From Sycobia sp. Sy_11 (Eukaryota; Arthropoda; Insecta; Hymenoptera; Epichrysomallidae): a stretch of 64,000 nt of DNA. This document shows, piece after piece, positions 1 through 12,414 of the stretch. The notes beneath the pieces are model-generated. The model was not told the DNA's origin. It ran no database searches and worked only from the letters and a program-made list of their open reading frames with translations. Position numbers and translations under genes: made by a program. Each line of letters begins with the position of its first letter. The stretch's first letter is position 1. Where the stretch lies: contig JACCIC010000017.1 in NCBI GenBank assembly GCA_018907035.1, forward strand, positions 310,001-374,000. Direction: 5' to 3'.

Positions 1-1330
1 GTTTTTGGAAAAAATTGAATAAAAAATTATATATGAGATCAATATATAAAACTTATTTTCCATGCAATTTTTCTCTATAAGAAAAAAATAAAACCGGATA
101 CAAAAAGATCGATTAAAAAAGAAATTGCAGGGAATAAACTTGGTGAACAAAATTTGTGAAATAAACAAAAATTTGATAAAAGTCAAACCAGTTTAAAAAA
201 CATAATATAAAAACCAAAAAAAATTGGTTCAAAAAAATAGAAAAATAAATTTAAATAAAATTAGTTCAAAAAAAGGTAAAAAGAAAAAGTACGAAATATC
301 GATAAGATTGATTTTTCTGAGTCAGTGCCAAACATCCCAATTTAACTATACCAATGAACTTCTTTTCACGCGTTGATGATTTTTTGATTTATAGAGTTGA
401 TTAAAAAAGGCTTAGTCGAATTATATGGTCGAAAATGCCCGAACAGTATTTGTAATAAGACTGTCCTCATGTCAAATGTAATAAAAAACTCCTTTTGTCA
501 GATTTTTGTACCCCAAAGTGGTCCGGCGATCCTCGCAGATCCAAAAAGATCTACGAACATTGTTTCTAAATATCGTAGCTTCTAAAACAGTTAACGGAAC
601 CAGCTGTACATAAAAAATTTTATTTTTAAGAGATCTATCTATCAAACAATTTTATATAAAACATAAGTTTTATTCTATTAATTCATTGCCGTTTATTACA
701 ATTACTTTAGCTAATAATAATACATTTATAGATTTTTAATCCATAAACTAACAATATTTATATTATATATGTAAATTTTTTCATAGAAAAACAAAAAAAA
801 TGTTCGTATATAAGAGCAATATTTATATAAAATATTTTTCGGAAATATTTCGAAGTAGCTTGACAAAAAATAAATTATATAACGAAATTACAGCTGACAA
901 CTATGGACCATTAAAACAAATGGCTGAGTACATTTTATATGTATCTTCCTAAATAACAGCATGTATAGTTTAGCAGAGATAATATAAGCAGTCTATTATA
1001 TGGTAGTAGTCTATCGACATTTCGTATTTTTTTTTACATTTTTTAAAACCAATTTTCTTTCAATCTATTTTGTTGAAATCAGTTTTATTTAAAAATTTTT
1101 TTATTTTTTAACTACTTTTTTTTCTTATGTTTTTTTAAACTGGTTTGATTTTTATAAAATTTTTTTTTATCTCACAATTTTGTTTCACCAAATTTTTTAC
1201 TGCAATTTCTTTTTCAATCGACTGTTTTGTATTCGATTTTATTTTTATCTTTTAGAGGAAAATTACATGGAAATTAAGTATTATATTTTGATATGATCTA
1301 TATTTTTTTATTCAATTTGTTCCAAAACCT
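1..1330. repeat. Long inverted repeat (arms about 1-305 and 1017-1330)
   Basis: The left arm can be aligned to the reverse complement of the right arm along its length. Shared blocks include a segment ending in aaagaaattgcag, the block tcaaaccagttt and the block tacgaaatrtcgataag. Arms are diverged and AT-rich; the spacer is about 700 bp with no convincing coding content. This looks like a decayed DNA transposon or foldback element; its left end may lie outside the window. Confidence 0.6.
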
Positions 1331-1544
1331 TTTTTTGTTATCAATCACTATAATATTAGGAATCAATCGACTCAAAATCTATACTTAATCTATCTATCCA
1401 GAATTTTTATCAGTTTTTTGTATAAATCTGACAAGTTGTTCGAAACATCTCTGTTTCAATTATATATATTGTAAAATGTATAGGTTAGTGCGACCTATAC
1501 ATGTTAATATTTTTAACAAATAGGAAAAAAGGGAGGTAAAAAGG

Positions 1545-1584
<40 letters not shown>

Positions 1585-2340
1585 GAATAAAGAGGAATAT
1601 AATATAGGAAAATTATTATTATAATATAGTTAGTTTATTTTACCTGACAAGTTGTTAGTAAAAATTTTTGCTCTTTTATTCTCTTGGCTATTGTCGAATA
1701 TTGAAAATCATTACTAATATTCAATCGTGATAGTGAATTTTCGTTCACTTATATAAATTGTGCAAAAGATAGTTTCTTGTTTATAAAAAGATTATTGCCG
1801 AGGAAAGGCATTCAAACCGGCCGGTTATATAACACCAAGGAGCTCACGTTCATTTCGTCGTTGGGTCGTATTTTTTTCGGCGTCGGTGTATTAAGGTTGG
1901 TGTATTTTTCTTTTTATATATTTATTGTGCTTTTAGTTTTCGGTACAATATTATATACTTTTAATTTTCTTTATTCGTTTTCTTCCCGATTGAAATTATT
2001 GGATATAACGAATTAATTTTAGTAGTGTGAGAGAGACGGAGAGATATAACCATAGACTAAGATAGCAAGAGTAGCAAACGCGCATTCAACTTTATTTGAT
2101 AGTACACCTTGTTCTTCTTAAGATGGCGCTCTTGTTGCTCTGTCTCTCCGTTAGACTTATAAATTCACCTCTCTCACACCCTGTGTGAACGGATACGCGC
2201 GTTAGCTGATCGCGGGTGCGTATTAGGTAGGGTTAGAATAACAATTGTTATAATTTTATTAAATTAAATAAAAATTTTAATTATTTTATTGATTAATAAA
2301 ATAAATTTACTTTTGATTTTATTTTTCTTATATAGTAGAA
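1331..2340. other. AT-rich stretch with (GA)n tract, no gene recognised
   Basis: Contains a (GA)n tract at about 1552-1580. A moderately GC-rich stretch at 2030-2240 contains 'agatggcgct' and 'gttagctgatcgcgggtgcg'. It could be host 5' sequence or part of a repeat. The short open frame at about 1777-2016 has a hydrophobic stretch but no ATG at its first codon and no recognisable family, so I do not call it a gene. Confidence 0.35.
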
Positions 2341-2377
2341 AATATTAGACACATTCTCCTCCCTGTACCTGATCATT

Positions 2378-2595
2378 AATCCGTCTTTCCCTGGATTACT
2401 GATAATTTATCCAAATATATTATTATTTATATAATTTCCAGGGTAAGTAAAGGTAAGTCTGAGGAATAAATAACTGCAAGGAACCTACGGTCCAAAAAGA
2501 TTGTTTTAAACAATTTAATCCGTTCGGAGTTCTTTGCACCTCTCTTAACGGGTACATCTACCGGGTGTTTAACAATTAAGTATCCCGTTACAATA
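2378..2595. repeat. Cluster of small hairpins
   Basis: Successive inverted repeats are visible: TAATCC...GGATTA at about 2380-2402, TGCAAGGAAC...GTTCTTTGCA at about 2477-2538, and AACGGGTAC...GTATCCCGTT at about 2547-2590. The style recalls the hairpin arrays at 17.0, 39.5 and 59.1 kb, but the inner sequences differ. It may be part of another LTR; low certainty. Confidence 0.35.
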
Positions 2596-3420
2596 TATAC
2601 ATTAAATAATATACATTTATGATTATAAACGATTTATTATATGTTCTTTAAAATCTGATACTATAATTTTCAGAATAAAATAAATTATTGCAATTACTCT
2701 ATAATATACATAAGTAATTTAGATAATCTATTTTTAATAATTTCTTCAATAGAAAACTTCATCATAAGTGAGGTTATGTCCACAATCACTGCAATATTAT
2801 AAATAAACATACAGAATAATTTCGTTATTAATTTATACAGAAAATGACTCTATGATTTAGATTAATCTTTATGTTAAATCAGAATTACACGAATTGTTCA
2901 TCAATATGTATATTATACCAATAAGTAATAATACAGAGTATTTTTGATTTATATTATTATTTATATTTTTATTATTTGAGACAATTAATGGATTTTCTCT
3001 TTTTGTTCCTACGCGTTATTTACTACAATATAATATAAGCATTAAAATTAAAATTAAATTTTTTAAATTAATTAAAGAATATCCATTTTAGCACAAAATC
3101 ATAAGACTCGATTTGAAATTTCTACAATGGAAGAAAGGAAAGTCTTGATTTTCTGTAGAATCAAAAATTCGTCTGCATGATAAAGCTGGCATCGGAGTTG
3201 GGTCTGAATTGCTTTTTGATACTCGTGCGCATATTAGATGTTTTGGCTTAGCCTCTGTAATGATATAAACGAAAACGACAACGTCGCATTGGACAAAAGC
3301 GTATAACTATATCTATATATATTTATTGCCTACGTCACAGCTCGTGAGGTAGGCAAATGCGCACATTAATTTATGCTGACGTAGCTGTGATGTCGCGTTG
3401 GCGCGTTAGTGTAGCAGTTG
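2596..3420. other. AT-rich stretch, no feature recognised
   Basis: No open frame, tRNA-like fold or long repeat was recognised. A slightly GC-richer segment at 3340-3420 leads into the foldback repeat at 3.43 kb. Confidence 0.4.
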
Positions 3421-3429
3421 AGCCTGTTG

Positions 3430-3850
3430 AGGGCACACACTTCCGGCGCTCGAAAATTGTCGAGCCTTTCGTATATGTCATCGGCAATCTCTCCTTATTA
3501 TCTCTGCTGCAATTTTTCCGTCGTTGACGTCATCTGACGAAATCATTGGTCCAAAATCGTATTTTGACTTACTGGTATATCCTGGTATATCGTTCTGTCA
3601 GAGACAATAAGGGGAGATCGCCGACGCTTATGGGCTAGACTGCAGTAAAAATTTTCGACTGAAAACGAGGGCCTCTGGTGGCCAAAGTGAGGTACTGGCC
3701 GTTTTGTGCGATATTCCAGATGTTGTTTTTCGAGCTCGTGCGATGGTGCGATCGAGGGGGGCGACGACTGTCTTCGACGCGTGCAGAGGAAAAGCTTGTC
3801 GAGACAATAGGCTGGCAGCGGGAGATGCAATAAAAGATGAGTAGCTTATA
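3430..3850. repeat. Foldback-type repeat, inverted relative of 12415-12610
   Basis: Inside this stretch a block near 3488-3512 (ggcaatctctccttattatc) is the inverted counterpart of one near 3597-3624 (gataaggggagatcgccgac type). The 3598-3840 half also aligns in reverse complement to 12415-12610: shared blocks include ataaggggagatcgccga, tgcgatattccagatgtt, ttcgagctsgtgcgat and gatgcaataaaag. It is a non-autonomous repeat with terminal inverted ends. Open frames on the minus strand here are by-products. Confidence 0.55.
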
Positions 3851-3880
3851 CTGACCAAAAAGAAATTTTATTGCTACATG

Positions 3881-3881
<1 letters not shown>

Positions 3882-3932
<51 letters not shown>

Positions 3933-3935
3933 ATA
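3882..3935. repeat. (AT)n microsatellite
   Basis: Nearly pure AT dinucleotide run with one interruption. Similar runs lie at about 5333-5407, 8834-8884, 11350-11405, 12107-12172, 24254-24304, 29678-29719, 31082-31106, 39088-39128 and 53305-53349. Two of them (29.7 and 39.09 kb) are the flanks of the full-length gypsy element. Confidence 0.9.
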
Positions 3936-4480
3936 TTTGAAACCTACGGCAACTTTAAAGAAAACTGGCAAACATCAAAGCTGTGAAAATCTCTTATAGC
4001 AAAGAGCTACCAAATTTTTCAAATAGTCGACTAACGCGATTTTTATTAAAATTTTTATATATACATTTTTTAGGATTCTGATTATATATATGGTAGTAAA
4101 AATTGGTGAGAATTTCAATTTTATAATAAATCACATTAATACCCAGTGAAAATATTGTTTTTCTAACTTATCTCGTAAAATACAAACAATTCCATTAAGT
4201 GATGTAACTAAAGTTCAAAATCTCATCAAAACACATATTTTTTAATCTATATTTTTTCTTTAAAGGTTTTTTTATTAACAACAATGCACTTCACCGTAAT
4301 ATTCTCATTGACTATTCTATATCCTCCGTTAGTTTGAATATATTTTTTTGGGAACTCTTGGTACAGAAAAATGTATAGAATAAGAAATATGTTTTTTAGT
4401 GGAATTTATAAACTTTACAATAAGACTACAAGTTTATATAAGCATAATATTACTTATCTAATAACATAATTTGCGTTGCG
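3936..4480. other. AT-rich stretch, nothing recognised
   Basis: No coding potential or repeat structure was recognised between the (AT)n run and the direct repeat at 4481. Confidence 0.4.
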
Positions 4481-5033
4481 CTACACACTGAAAACAATTC
4501 CAAATGCAAATGAGTCAATTTCATAAAAGTATATTTATTGCAATCCAACAAACATTCATTCGAATTCTATTCAAACAAAAATATACAGCCTTAATACGAA
4601 CGAATATTCTGGAATTTCGAAACCACCCTGTATTTGAAATGAATACTTAAGTTTATTTAAAGAGCAAAAGTCTTTGTTACGTTGCAAATATATAAATAAT
4701 TCCAGTTTATGTAAATTAATTATATAACAACATATGTATTATATTTTTATATTACAAGTTTTAATTCTTTCTATTTACATTATCATTTCGCGCAATTTTT
4801 TAAAGAATATTATTTACATGGTGCTACACACTGAAATCAATTCCAAATGCAAATGAGTCGATTTGATAAAAGTATATTTATTGCAATCCAACAAACATTC
4901 ATTCAAATTCTATCGAAACAAAAATATACAGCTTTAATAGGAATGAATATTCTGCAATTTCGAAACAACCGTGTATTTGAAATGAATAGTTGAGTTTATT
5001 TAAAGAGCAAAAAATATTTGTTACGTTACAAAT
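4481..5033. repeat. Direct repeat of about 208 bp, copies at 4481-4690 and 4824-5033
   Basis: Both copies begin ctacacactgaaa and share caattccaaatgcaaatgag, tttattgcaatccaacaaac and a tail ending in ttatttaaagagcaaaa. They start 343 bp apart and differ at a modest number of positions. The spacer is unrelated AT-rich DNA. The element class is unknown. Confidence 0.75.
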
Positions 5034-5323
5034 ATTTTTAAATGATTAGAATTTCTAATACACCATACTTGCCTTATTCTATACTTTTGTATAAAATAAA
5101 TTTAAAGTATGTTTTAGTTGCGTAAGTAATTTTTAAAATGAAGATTTTTAGTGCTGAAGAGTACATGTAACTGCCTTATTAAACAGTTAAAGACTCTCTA
5201 TTTATTAGGATGAATTCCTAATAATAACCCTAATTAACATTCTGATCGGGATGCCTAAAGCTTGAACGGCAGATTGTGTGCGTTGAACATTCACCACCAT
5301 TGCGTTTCGTATAATACAAATAT

Positions 5324-5409
<86 letters not shown>

Positions 5410-5508
5410 CAATAAAAATGATGGAAAAATATGTAAATATAGGTAGTATTTATTGCAATATAATATATAGTATACGTTTACATCTTAATTAATAAATATT
5501 TTTTTATT

Positions 5509-6012
5509 GGTTTTACAGTCCAATCAATTCAATCTAAAAATAAAATAAAAATAAAAATAAAAAATAAAAAAAAAAAATTAAAACAATTAAAAAAATAAAA
5601 TAAAAATTAAAACTAAAAATTAAATTAAAAATTAAATTAAAATTATAATGACAGACTGTCCTCGTTTACATTCACTCCGTGAGTCCCTGATGAGGAGCCG
5701 TAGCGAGCTCGAAACGTTGGACAAGTCTTCAATTAGGTAAGGGTGTTGGGAACAGTCAGACTGCACTTTACTAACACAGAATTTTTTCAGCTAATATTTT
5801 ATTTTCAGATTAGTCTACGGGAGTAAATGTAAACAAGGACAGTCTGACTGTCATTATAATTTTAATTTAATTTTTAATTTAATTTTTATTTTTAATTTTA
5901 ATTTTTAATTTTTATTTTATTTTTTTATTTTATTTTTTTATTTTTTTATTTTTATTTTTTATTTTTATTTTTATTTTATTTTTAGATTGAATTGATTAGA
6001 CTGTAAGACCAA
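5509..6012. repeat. Foldback element with hammerhead-like core (Penelope-related)
   Basis: Outer arms at about 5510-5668 and 5838-6012 are inverted repeats: acagtcyaatcaattcaatc followed by a long (AAATA)-rich tail on one side and its reverse complement on the other. The unpaired middle holds CTGATGA (5687-5693), a short stem GAGC...GCTC, then GAAAC (5711-5715), flanked by GTCC/GGAC pairing. This is the core layout of hammerhead ribozymes, which are known from the terminal repeats of Penelope-like retroelements. I do not see a canonical GUH cleavage triplet after the third stem, so activity is doubtful. A rearranged copy is at 18.70-19.04 kb. A Penelope-like coding copy is at 59.5-61.8 kb, but a direct sequence link between it and these repeats was not found. 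Confidence 0.6.
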
Positions 6013-6600
6013 CAAAAAATATTGATTAATTTGTATATGGGCAGTCGACAAAAGTACAATTCAATTGTACGTTTACATCGTTGAAGATTACGAAAACGTC
6101 GGTCTAATAAGTTAAAATACTACAGTTGAATGTTATATTTTGTTTAAATTCTCAGTTCTCATATATCAAAAAAATATTTACTGTATTTAACTAAAAATTC
6201 AGTATTTTAAATGTATAAATTACTCATTTTGAATAAATGGTTAATTAATGGTATACGAATGAACCCTTTCATTAAATCTATAAAATTTTTTGTCAGTATA
6301 GACTTATTTCTATGACATACGTTTTAATTGGAACTAAAAAAATGTAAATTTGATTTAATTTTATAATGTTTCTCTATTGAACTAAAATAATTAAGTTGCA
6401 ACAAAATATATGTACGCTTTAAAAAAATTAACTTAACATTGAGACAATATTCATGGCCATTGTCAGCAATTGATTTATGTTTACGAATGCAATAGATGTC
6501 GAAAAAGCTGCTAATTATAGACTGTAAACTATTCCAAAAATTATTAGATTGCTTTTTATATTTTTGGAGTAAAATATCAGAATCCTATATAATCATATGT
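6013..6600. other. AT-rich stretch, nothing recognised
   Basis: No gene or repeat was recognised apart from general AT richness. Confidence 0.4.
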
Positions 6601-6624
6601 GGTACATAACTACCTTGTATGGAG

Positions 6625-6626
<2 letters not shown>

Positions 6627-6709
<83 letters not shown>
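6627..6709. repeat. (GA)n microsatellite
   Basis: Long, nearly pure GA run of about 80 bp. Open frames crossing it on both strands are artefacts of the repeat (Arg/Glu or Ser/Leu runs). Confidence 0.9.
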
Positions 6710-6711
<2 letters not shown>

Positions 6712-8579
6712 GGAATGTGAGAGCGAGAGGCGGAGGGGAGAAAAGAAAAATCCAAGGGGATTAACATGGATTACTCGATGTTGGTGGGAGTTGCTATATT
6801 ATGTACCTGCATGTACCCGCGAGTGTCCTCTATACTGTTTCGTTTCTTTCTCTCACCTGCTCTCACTGTTTATTACCTGTCCATCTGTACGCACGTTGTA
6901 CGAGGCCTAGCAGGCAGTTTACCGATATACATGCAACAATTGTTGCCATCATTTTGTTATTATTTTTTTTTTTTTGTTAAATTTTCAGTAAAAAATATCC
7001 TATCATTTAATCCTGACCGTATAGAATACGTATTCAAAATTTGAAGGCGTTCGAAATATTAACTTACATTCAGGAAAAACATGATTTTCTTAAACCAAGA
7101 GAATAGATTTTCTTAAGAACAAAAATTCAGTCAAGTAAATATTTATTTAATTACAATGTTCTAATTACTTAAATTTAGCTCATCATAATCTAGAAATAAG
7201 CATTATCATTTTCTAGAAAACGTTTCTTTCAAACAAGCTGATTAAAATTAAAATGGAAAACCTGAATTTCTTAAATTTAGTAATCATATACCTGAACACA
7301 ATACTTCTGATTCTCTAAAAAAGGCTTTACAGAATCAAACTAATATTTTCTAGAAATTAGTATTTAATTGTTTTTATCAGTATATATAGAACAGAGTTAC
7401 ACAATACATATATAAATAAATATGTTCTTAATCTAAGAAAACAAAATTTTGAATCAGAACGTTATTATATTAAAACAAAAAAGTAATGCATTGAATTCAG
7501 AAAATCTAATAGCTAGAATTGCAAATAATCTAAATACTTAAATTATAGATTGATCAAATCTGTGGTTAAAGATTTTTCTGATACTATCAAAAGAACAATA
7601 TTATCGAATTAATTAAATAAAAATTTTCTTAGTTTAAGAAATAGATTTTTCGAAATAATTCATTAAAATTATATACTGCTAAAATTCTAATATAAAGTAA
7701 ATATTACTTGATTCAAGAATTTTATGCGATTTTCTGTACTAATTAAATATTTTCTTTAACCAAGTACTCGCATAAACTTTAACCAAGTAAGTAGGTACTA
7801 AAATAAAGCTTATATTTTCTCCACAGCAGAACACAAATATTGGAAATTAAATAAATATTTTCTTATCTAAAGAAAATATTATCTGGAACCAATGATTTAA
7901 AATTTAAAATTAGGAAAATAAATTCTTGGATTAATTAAATATCTCCTAGATTTTTGTGAAGATTTTCTAGAAAATGGATGAAAATATTTTCTTGAAGCAA
8001 TAACTGAAAATTTTGGAATCAAAAAATTTAGATATTTGATTCAAGCCGACAAAATTAAGTGAATATGTACTTGGATTAAGAATTTCAATAATTCACTCAA
8101 GAAATTTAATTTAAAATGAAGAACTTGATTCTTATTTTTAAAACAATAATTACTTGAAATACGTTTTTATTTTCAAAAACATGAAAATTCAAGTATGTTA
8201 AATGTTTAAAAGTAGTGCATAGTTCCTTGATTCAAAGCATTATTTTCTTGACTTTCAAAAACAAAAGTTTAAACTAAGCGAATAATTTCTTGAATTCTTT
8301 TACAATTTATACGTTAATTTACTTTTATTACATTTATTTCAAAACTTCGACCTAACCAGGATTCTATTCGCAGACCTTTGGATTCACAAGCTAACACCTT
8401 ATTAATTACGCTATCGCAGTTCGCTGTGGGCAATTATAAAAATCTTATATTTCAATTTTAAATCTCTTATAGTTATACATTATGAAATTAATTTATGGAT
8501 TCCAATGAATAGTATATTCATTTATCTATAATTTTTGCTTATATTATAACAATTTATATATTGTTTTGGTTTTCATACG

Positions 8580-8829
8580 ATTTCCCACATCTAGATAATA
8601 TTTTCTTAAATGTATTTTTCTTAGGTATATGAACCTGAAAAATAATTCTTTTTTGTATTACTCTATAGCACTGAAAAAATATTTGCTAAGATCAAATGTG
8701 GACCGATCACGAGCAATGCAACAATAAGACTAAAACAAAAGATCGCTGGTGAAAAGTTCAGTAACGTATAGCTTGCTTAAAAACTTCGAAATATTTCTTA
8801 AAAATAAACCATGATTTTAAAACTTCTTG

Positions 8830-8889
<60 letters not shown>

Positions 8890-9020
8890 TATTATATTAA
8901 ACAAATCTAGATAATTTAGATAATATTTTCTTAAATCTAATTTTCTTAGTTATATGAAGCTGAAAAATAATTATTTGTTGTATTATTATATATCACTGAA
9001 AAAATATCTGCCAATATCAA
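8580..9020. repeat. Direct duplication split by (AT)n
   Basis: The segment at about 8588-8700 is repeated at about 8905-9020 (shared gataatattttcttaaat, gaaaaataattmttt and cactgaaaaaatat). An (AT)n run and unrelated sequence lie between. It lies in the spacer of the large inverted-repeat element. Confidence 0.55.
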
Positions 9021-10384
9021 GTAAATATTTATGTGCCTTGTAGCGCATAAAGAATTATTTCTTAAATTAAAATTAAAACAAATATTTTTTTAGATTGCGA
9101 AAGAAGTTGCTTAAAATAGGAAAACCAGAATCTAAAAAATTCTTTCTTCAAGAACGTATTCGCTTGAATTAAAACGATATAAGCTAGATATTTTACAATA
9201 TCCGTTCAACTAAACCGAATGAGTTATGGATTTCTCGAAATTAGCTAAAAAGTAAGAAATTACTTACCTACATTATCTCATATTTGTTCTTATTGCTGAA
9301 TTGCACGCAAAAAATTATTTTCTTAAATCTAGAGATTATTTATCACCCTAAAAATTAAATTTCCTATTTTTTAGCTCATATAGTAAAATATCAATATTAT
9401 ATTATTTGAATTCAAGCGAACAAGTTCTTGATGAAGGAACTTTTTAAATGCTGGTTTTCTAATTTGAAGCAACTTATTTCACAATCTAAAAAATATTTAT
9501 TTAATATACAGTCACAAAATTTTATTGACTACATTTTAATCAATATTTACTAATATTTATCTAGTATTTTTTTTAGTTCAATGATTAAATGGATAAACAA
9601 CTACTTTCAAGATCTTAATTTCTTACATTGAAATATTGGTTTCATAAATTAAGAAAAAGATAACCTTGCTTTTATTACTGTAAAAAACAAATTTACTACT
9701 CTTCACTTTATAATGGAAAATATTGAATATAATATAAAAGATCAAATATAAATATAAAATATCACTTATATCTAAATATAAGAATATATTTATTGAATAT
9801 TCGGACGCAGAGAATTTTATTAATTATCATTTAATCAACATTTACTAATTATATCTAATATTCTTAGTTTACAAGAAACTAATTGCTTATTAATTAACTT
9901 CTCTCCAGAACTCAATTCCTTATATCAAGACATTGGTTTGAAAATTTTACAATATAATAATCTTGAGTTGTACACTATAGTACACAAATGAGTAATATGA
10001 GAACTTGGTTCTCCTGTAATTATGAATTGAAACGAATAAGTTCTTCAATAAGGAATTTCTTTTATAATTTCTATTAATATCTTCTAATCATGTATATAGT
10101 ATGTGTAAGCATAATTGCTTTAATGTGTAAAGCATAATTAATTTCTAAATATACATGTTATATTTTAAAAAATTTTTTTAACTTAATTTTTTTAATTACA
10201 CAGAAATATTGACTTGATATGAGAACCATTTTTTTCTGTGATATAAATACAAAAATTAATTATTTAGCGATTTCGTATATGTATTATGATTCAATTTAAG
10301 AAAATATTATCTGGATGTGGAAAATCACGTTTTAAAATAAAAACGTTATATAAATTGTTATAATATAAGTATAAATTATATATA
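9021..10384. other. AT-rich spacer, no gene seen
   Basis: Long AT-rich stretch with recurring TTCTT/AAGAA words. No open frame or family resemblance was recognised. Confidence 0.4.
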
Positions 10385-11350
10385 AATGCATATACTATTC
10401 ATTGGAATCCATAAATTAATTTCATAATGTATAACTATGAGAGATCTAAAATTGATATATAAGATTTTTATAATTGTCCACAGGGTACTGCGATAGCGTA
10501 ATTAATAAGGTGTTCGCTTGCGAATCCAAAGGTCTGTGGATAGAATCCCGGTTAGGTCGAAGTTCTTTTAAGCGAAAGAAATTAATTATGAGAATTCAAG
10601 AAATTATTCGATTAGTTTAAATTTTTGATTTTTAAAGTCAAGAAAATAATGCTTTGAATCAAGGAACTATGCACTACTTTTAAACATTTAACATAATTGA
10701 ATTTTCATGTTTTTGAAAATAAAAACGTACTTCAAGTAATTATTGTTTTAAAAATAAGAATCAAGTTCTTCATTTTAAATTAAATTTCTTGAGTGAATTA
10801 TTGAAATTCTTAATCCAAGTATATATTTACTTAATTTTGTCGGCTTGAATCAAATATCTAAATTTTTTGATTCCAAAATTTTCAGTTATTTCTTCAAGAA
10901 AATATTTTCACCCATTTTCTAGAAAATCTTGACAAAAATCTTGGAGAATGAAGAAATTATGCACTTCTTTTAAACATTTAGCATACTTGAATTTTCATGT
11001 TTTTGAAAATAAAAACGTATTTCAACTAATTATTGTTTTAAAGATTGGAATTTAATGCTTCATTTTAAATTCAATTTCTCGAGTGAAGTCTTGAAATTCT
11101 TAATCCAAGTATATATTCACTTAATTTTGTAGGCTTGAATCAAGCAACTAAATTTTTTGATTCAAAATCTTCAGTTATTGGTTCAAGAAAATAGTTTCTT
11201 TAGATAAGAAAATATTTATTTAATTTCCAATTTCAGCCACCCATTTTCTAGAAAATCTTGACAAAAATCTAGGAGATATGTAATTAATCCAAGAATTTAT
11301 TTTCCTGATTTTAAATTTGAAATTATTGGTTCAAGAATAGATTTTCTTAC

Positions 11351-11407
<57 letters not shown>

Positions 11408-11409
<2 letters not shown>

Positions 11410-12097
11410 AAAAATTTTTGAAAAAACCATTTACATATAAGATATAAATAGTTTTATTAAATGATTTATTCTTTTAAATTTAATATTTAAATATTTGTGC
11501 TTCGTTTAATAAAATCGAAAAAATATTTATTAGTTTTTAACAACTCGTTGAATATAATTAAATAAATATATTTCACCTTTTAATAAAGCTATATAATTGT
11601 TCATATTGAATAGCTTTTCCAAAAATTGAATATATTTGTTAACTTTGAGTATATATATAGTTTTTCAAATATTTATTTATTTAACTTTATTTTTTACGTA
11701 TATGTAGTTACGTTTAGTAAAATCCAAGAAATATTTATTACTTTTCAATAATTTATTTAAGGTAATGAAATAAATATATGTTCGCTATGCAAATAAACTT
11801 AATTGTTTGTTTCAAATATGTGGTTTACTCTAAATTACAAAATATTCATTCGTGTTAAATATGTATGTTTCTGTTTTAAACATAAATTTAAATAAATATT
11901 TGTTGTATTCTAATAACTATTGAATTAATTTTAATGAATGCATGATATAATGTAAATAGCAACGAAATAAAATTTATTATATAAAAATTTAATGAATGCT
12001 ATTATATAAATAATTTACAGGAAGTATAATTTTTTATATCAAATTAGTATTATTATTAAGATCAACGCAGTCTTATTATCAAGTTTTAAACTCAAAA

Positions 12098-12128
<31 letters not shown>

Positions 12129-12139
12129 CATATACATAC

Positions 12140-12176
<37 letters not shown>

Positions 12177-12230
12177 CATACGTATTTTTTTAAAAATTTG
12201 GCAGCGGAGTGTAGCAAATGAGATTCACTG
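11408..12230. other. AT-rich stretch, nothing recognised
   Basis: Contains interrupted (AT)n/(ACATAT)n simple repeats at about 12107-12186. No coding content is visible. Confidence 0.4.
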
Positions 12231-12414
12231 GTGTGGACGAAGAAATTCTTTAAGTGCGTATACCTAGGTATACCTTTTCGTAGCCTCGATCATCGCCACG
12301 CAGAGAATTGAAAATTTTAAGAAAATGCGTGTGTATATAAATACATACATACAGACTTACGTACGCAGACAAGAAAAACTATACGCACTTCAAGAATTTC
12401 GACACCAGTTAATC

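Larger units (their letters stand above)
7860..11350. repeat. Large inverted-repeat element with tRNA-like motif in each arm
   Basis: The left arm (about 7860-8545) aligns with the reverse complement of the right arm (about 10385-11345). Shared blocks include ttctagaaaatgg, gacaaaattaagtgaatat, catgaaaattcaa, aaagtagtgcatagttcctt and ggattccaatgaatagtata. Each arm includes a GC-richer stretch (8350-8425, and inverted at 10485-10565) reading gcgatagcgtaattaataag, then a GAATCC-type segment and gatagaatcccgg. This resembles A- and B-box spacing of a tRNA gene. The right arm has an extra internal duplication of about 300 bp (about 10660-10930 and 10950-11240). The spacer has no coding sequence I can recognise. 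A non-autonomous foldback element is the simplest reading. Confidence 0.6.

Noticed and set aside
1777..2016. 79-codon open frame with hydrophobic stretch
   Set aside because: It begins at a TTG, not ATG, matches no family I recognise and sits in AT-rich sequence where such Phe/Leu-rich frames arise by chance.
4481..5033. CRISPR-like or satellite array
   Set aside because: Only two long copies with unequal context; not an array, and the genome is eukaryotic.
5262..5492. Open frame through (AT)n encoding Tyr-Ile repeats
   Set aside because: Product of the microsatellite only.
6599..6910. Arg-Glu repeat frame and the opposite Ser-Leu frame
   Set aside because: Both come from the (GA)n tract at 6627-6709.
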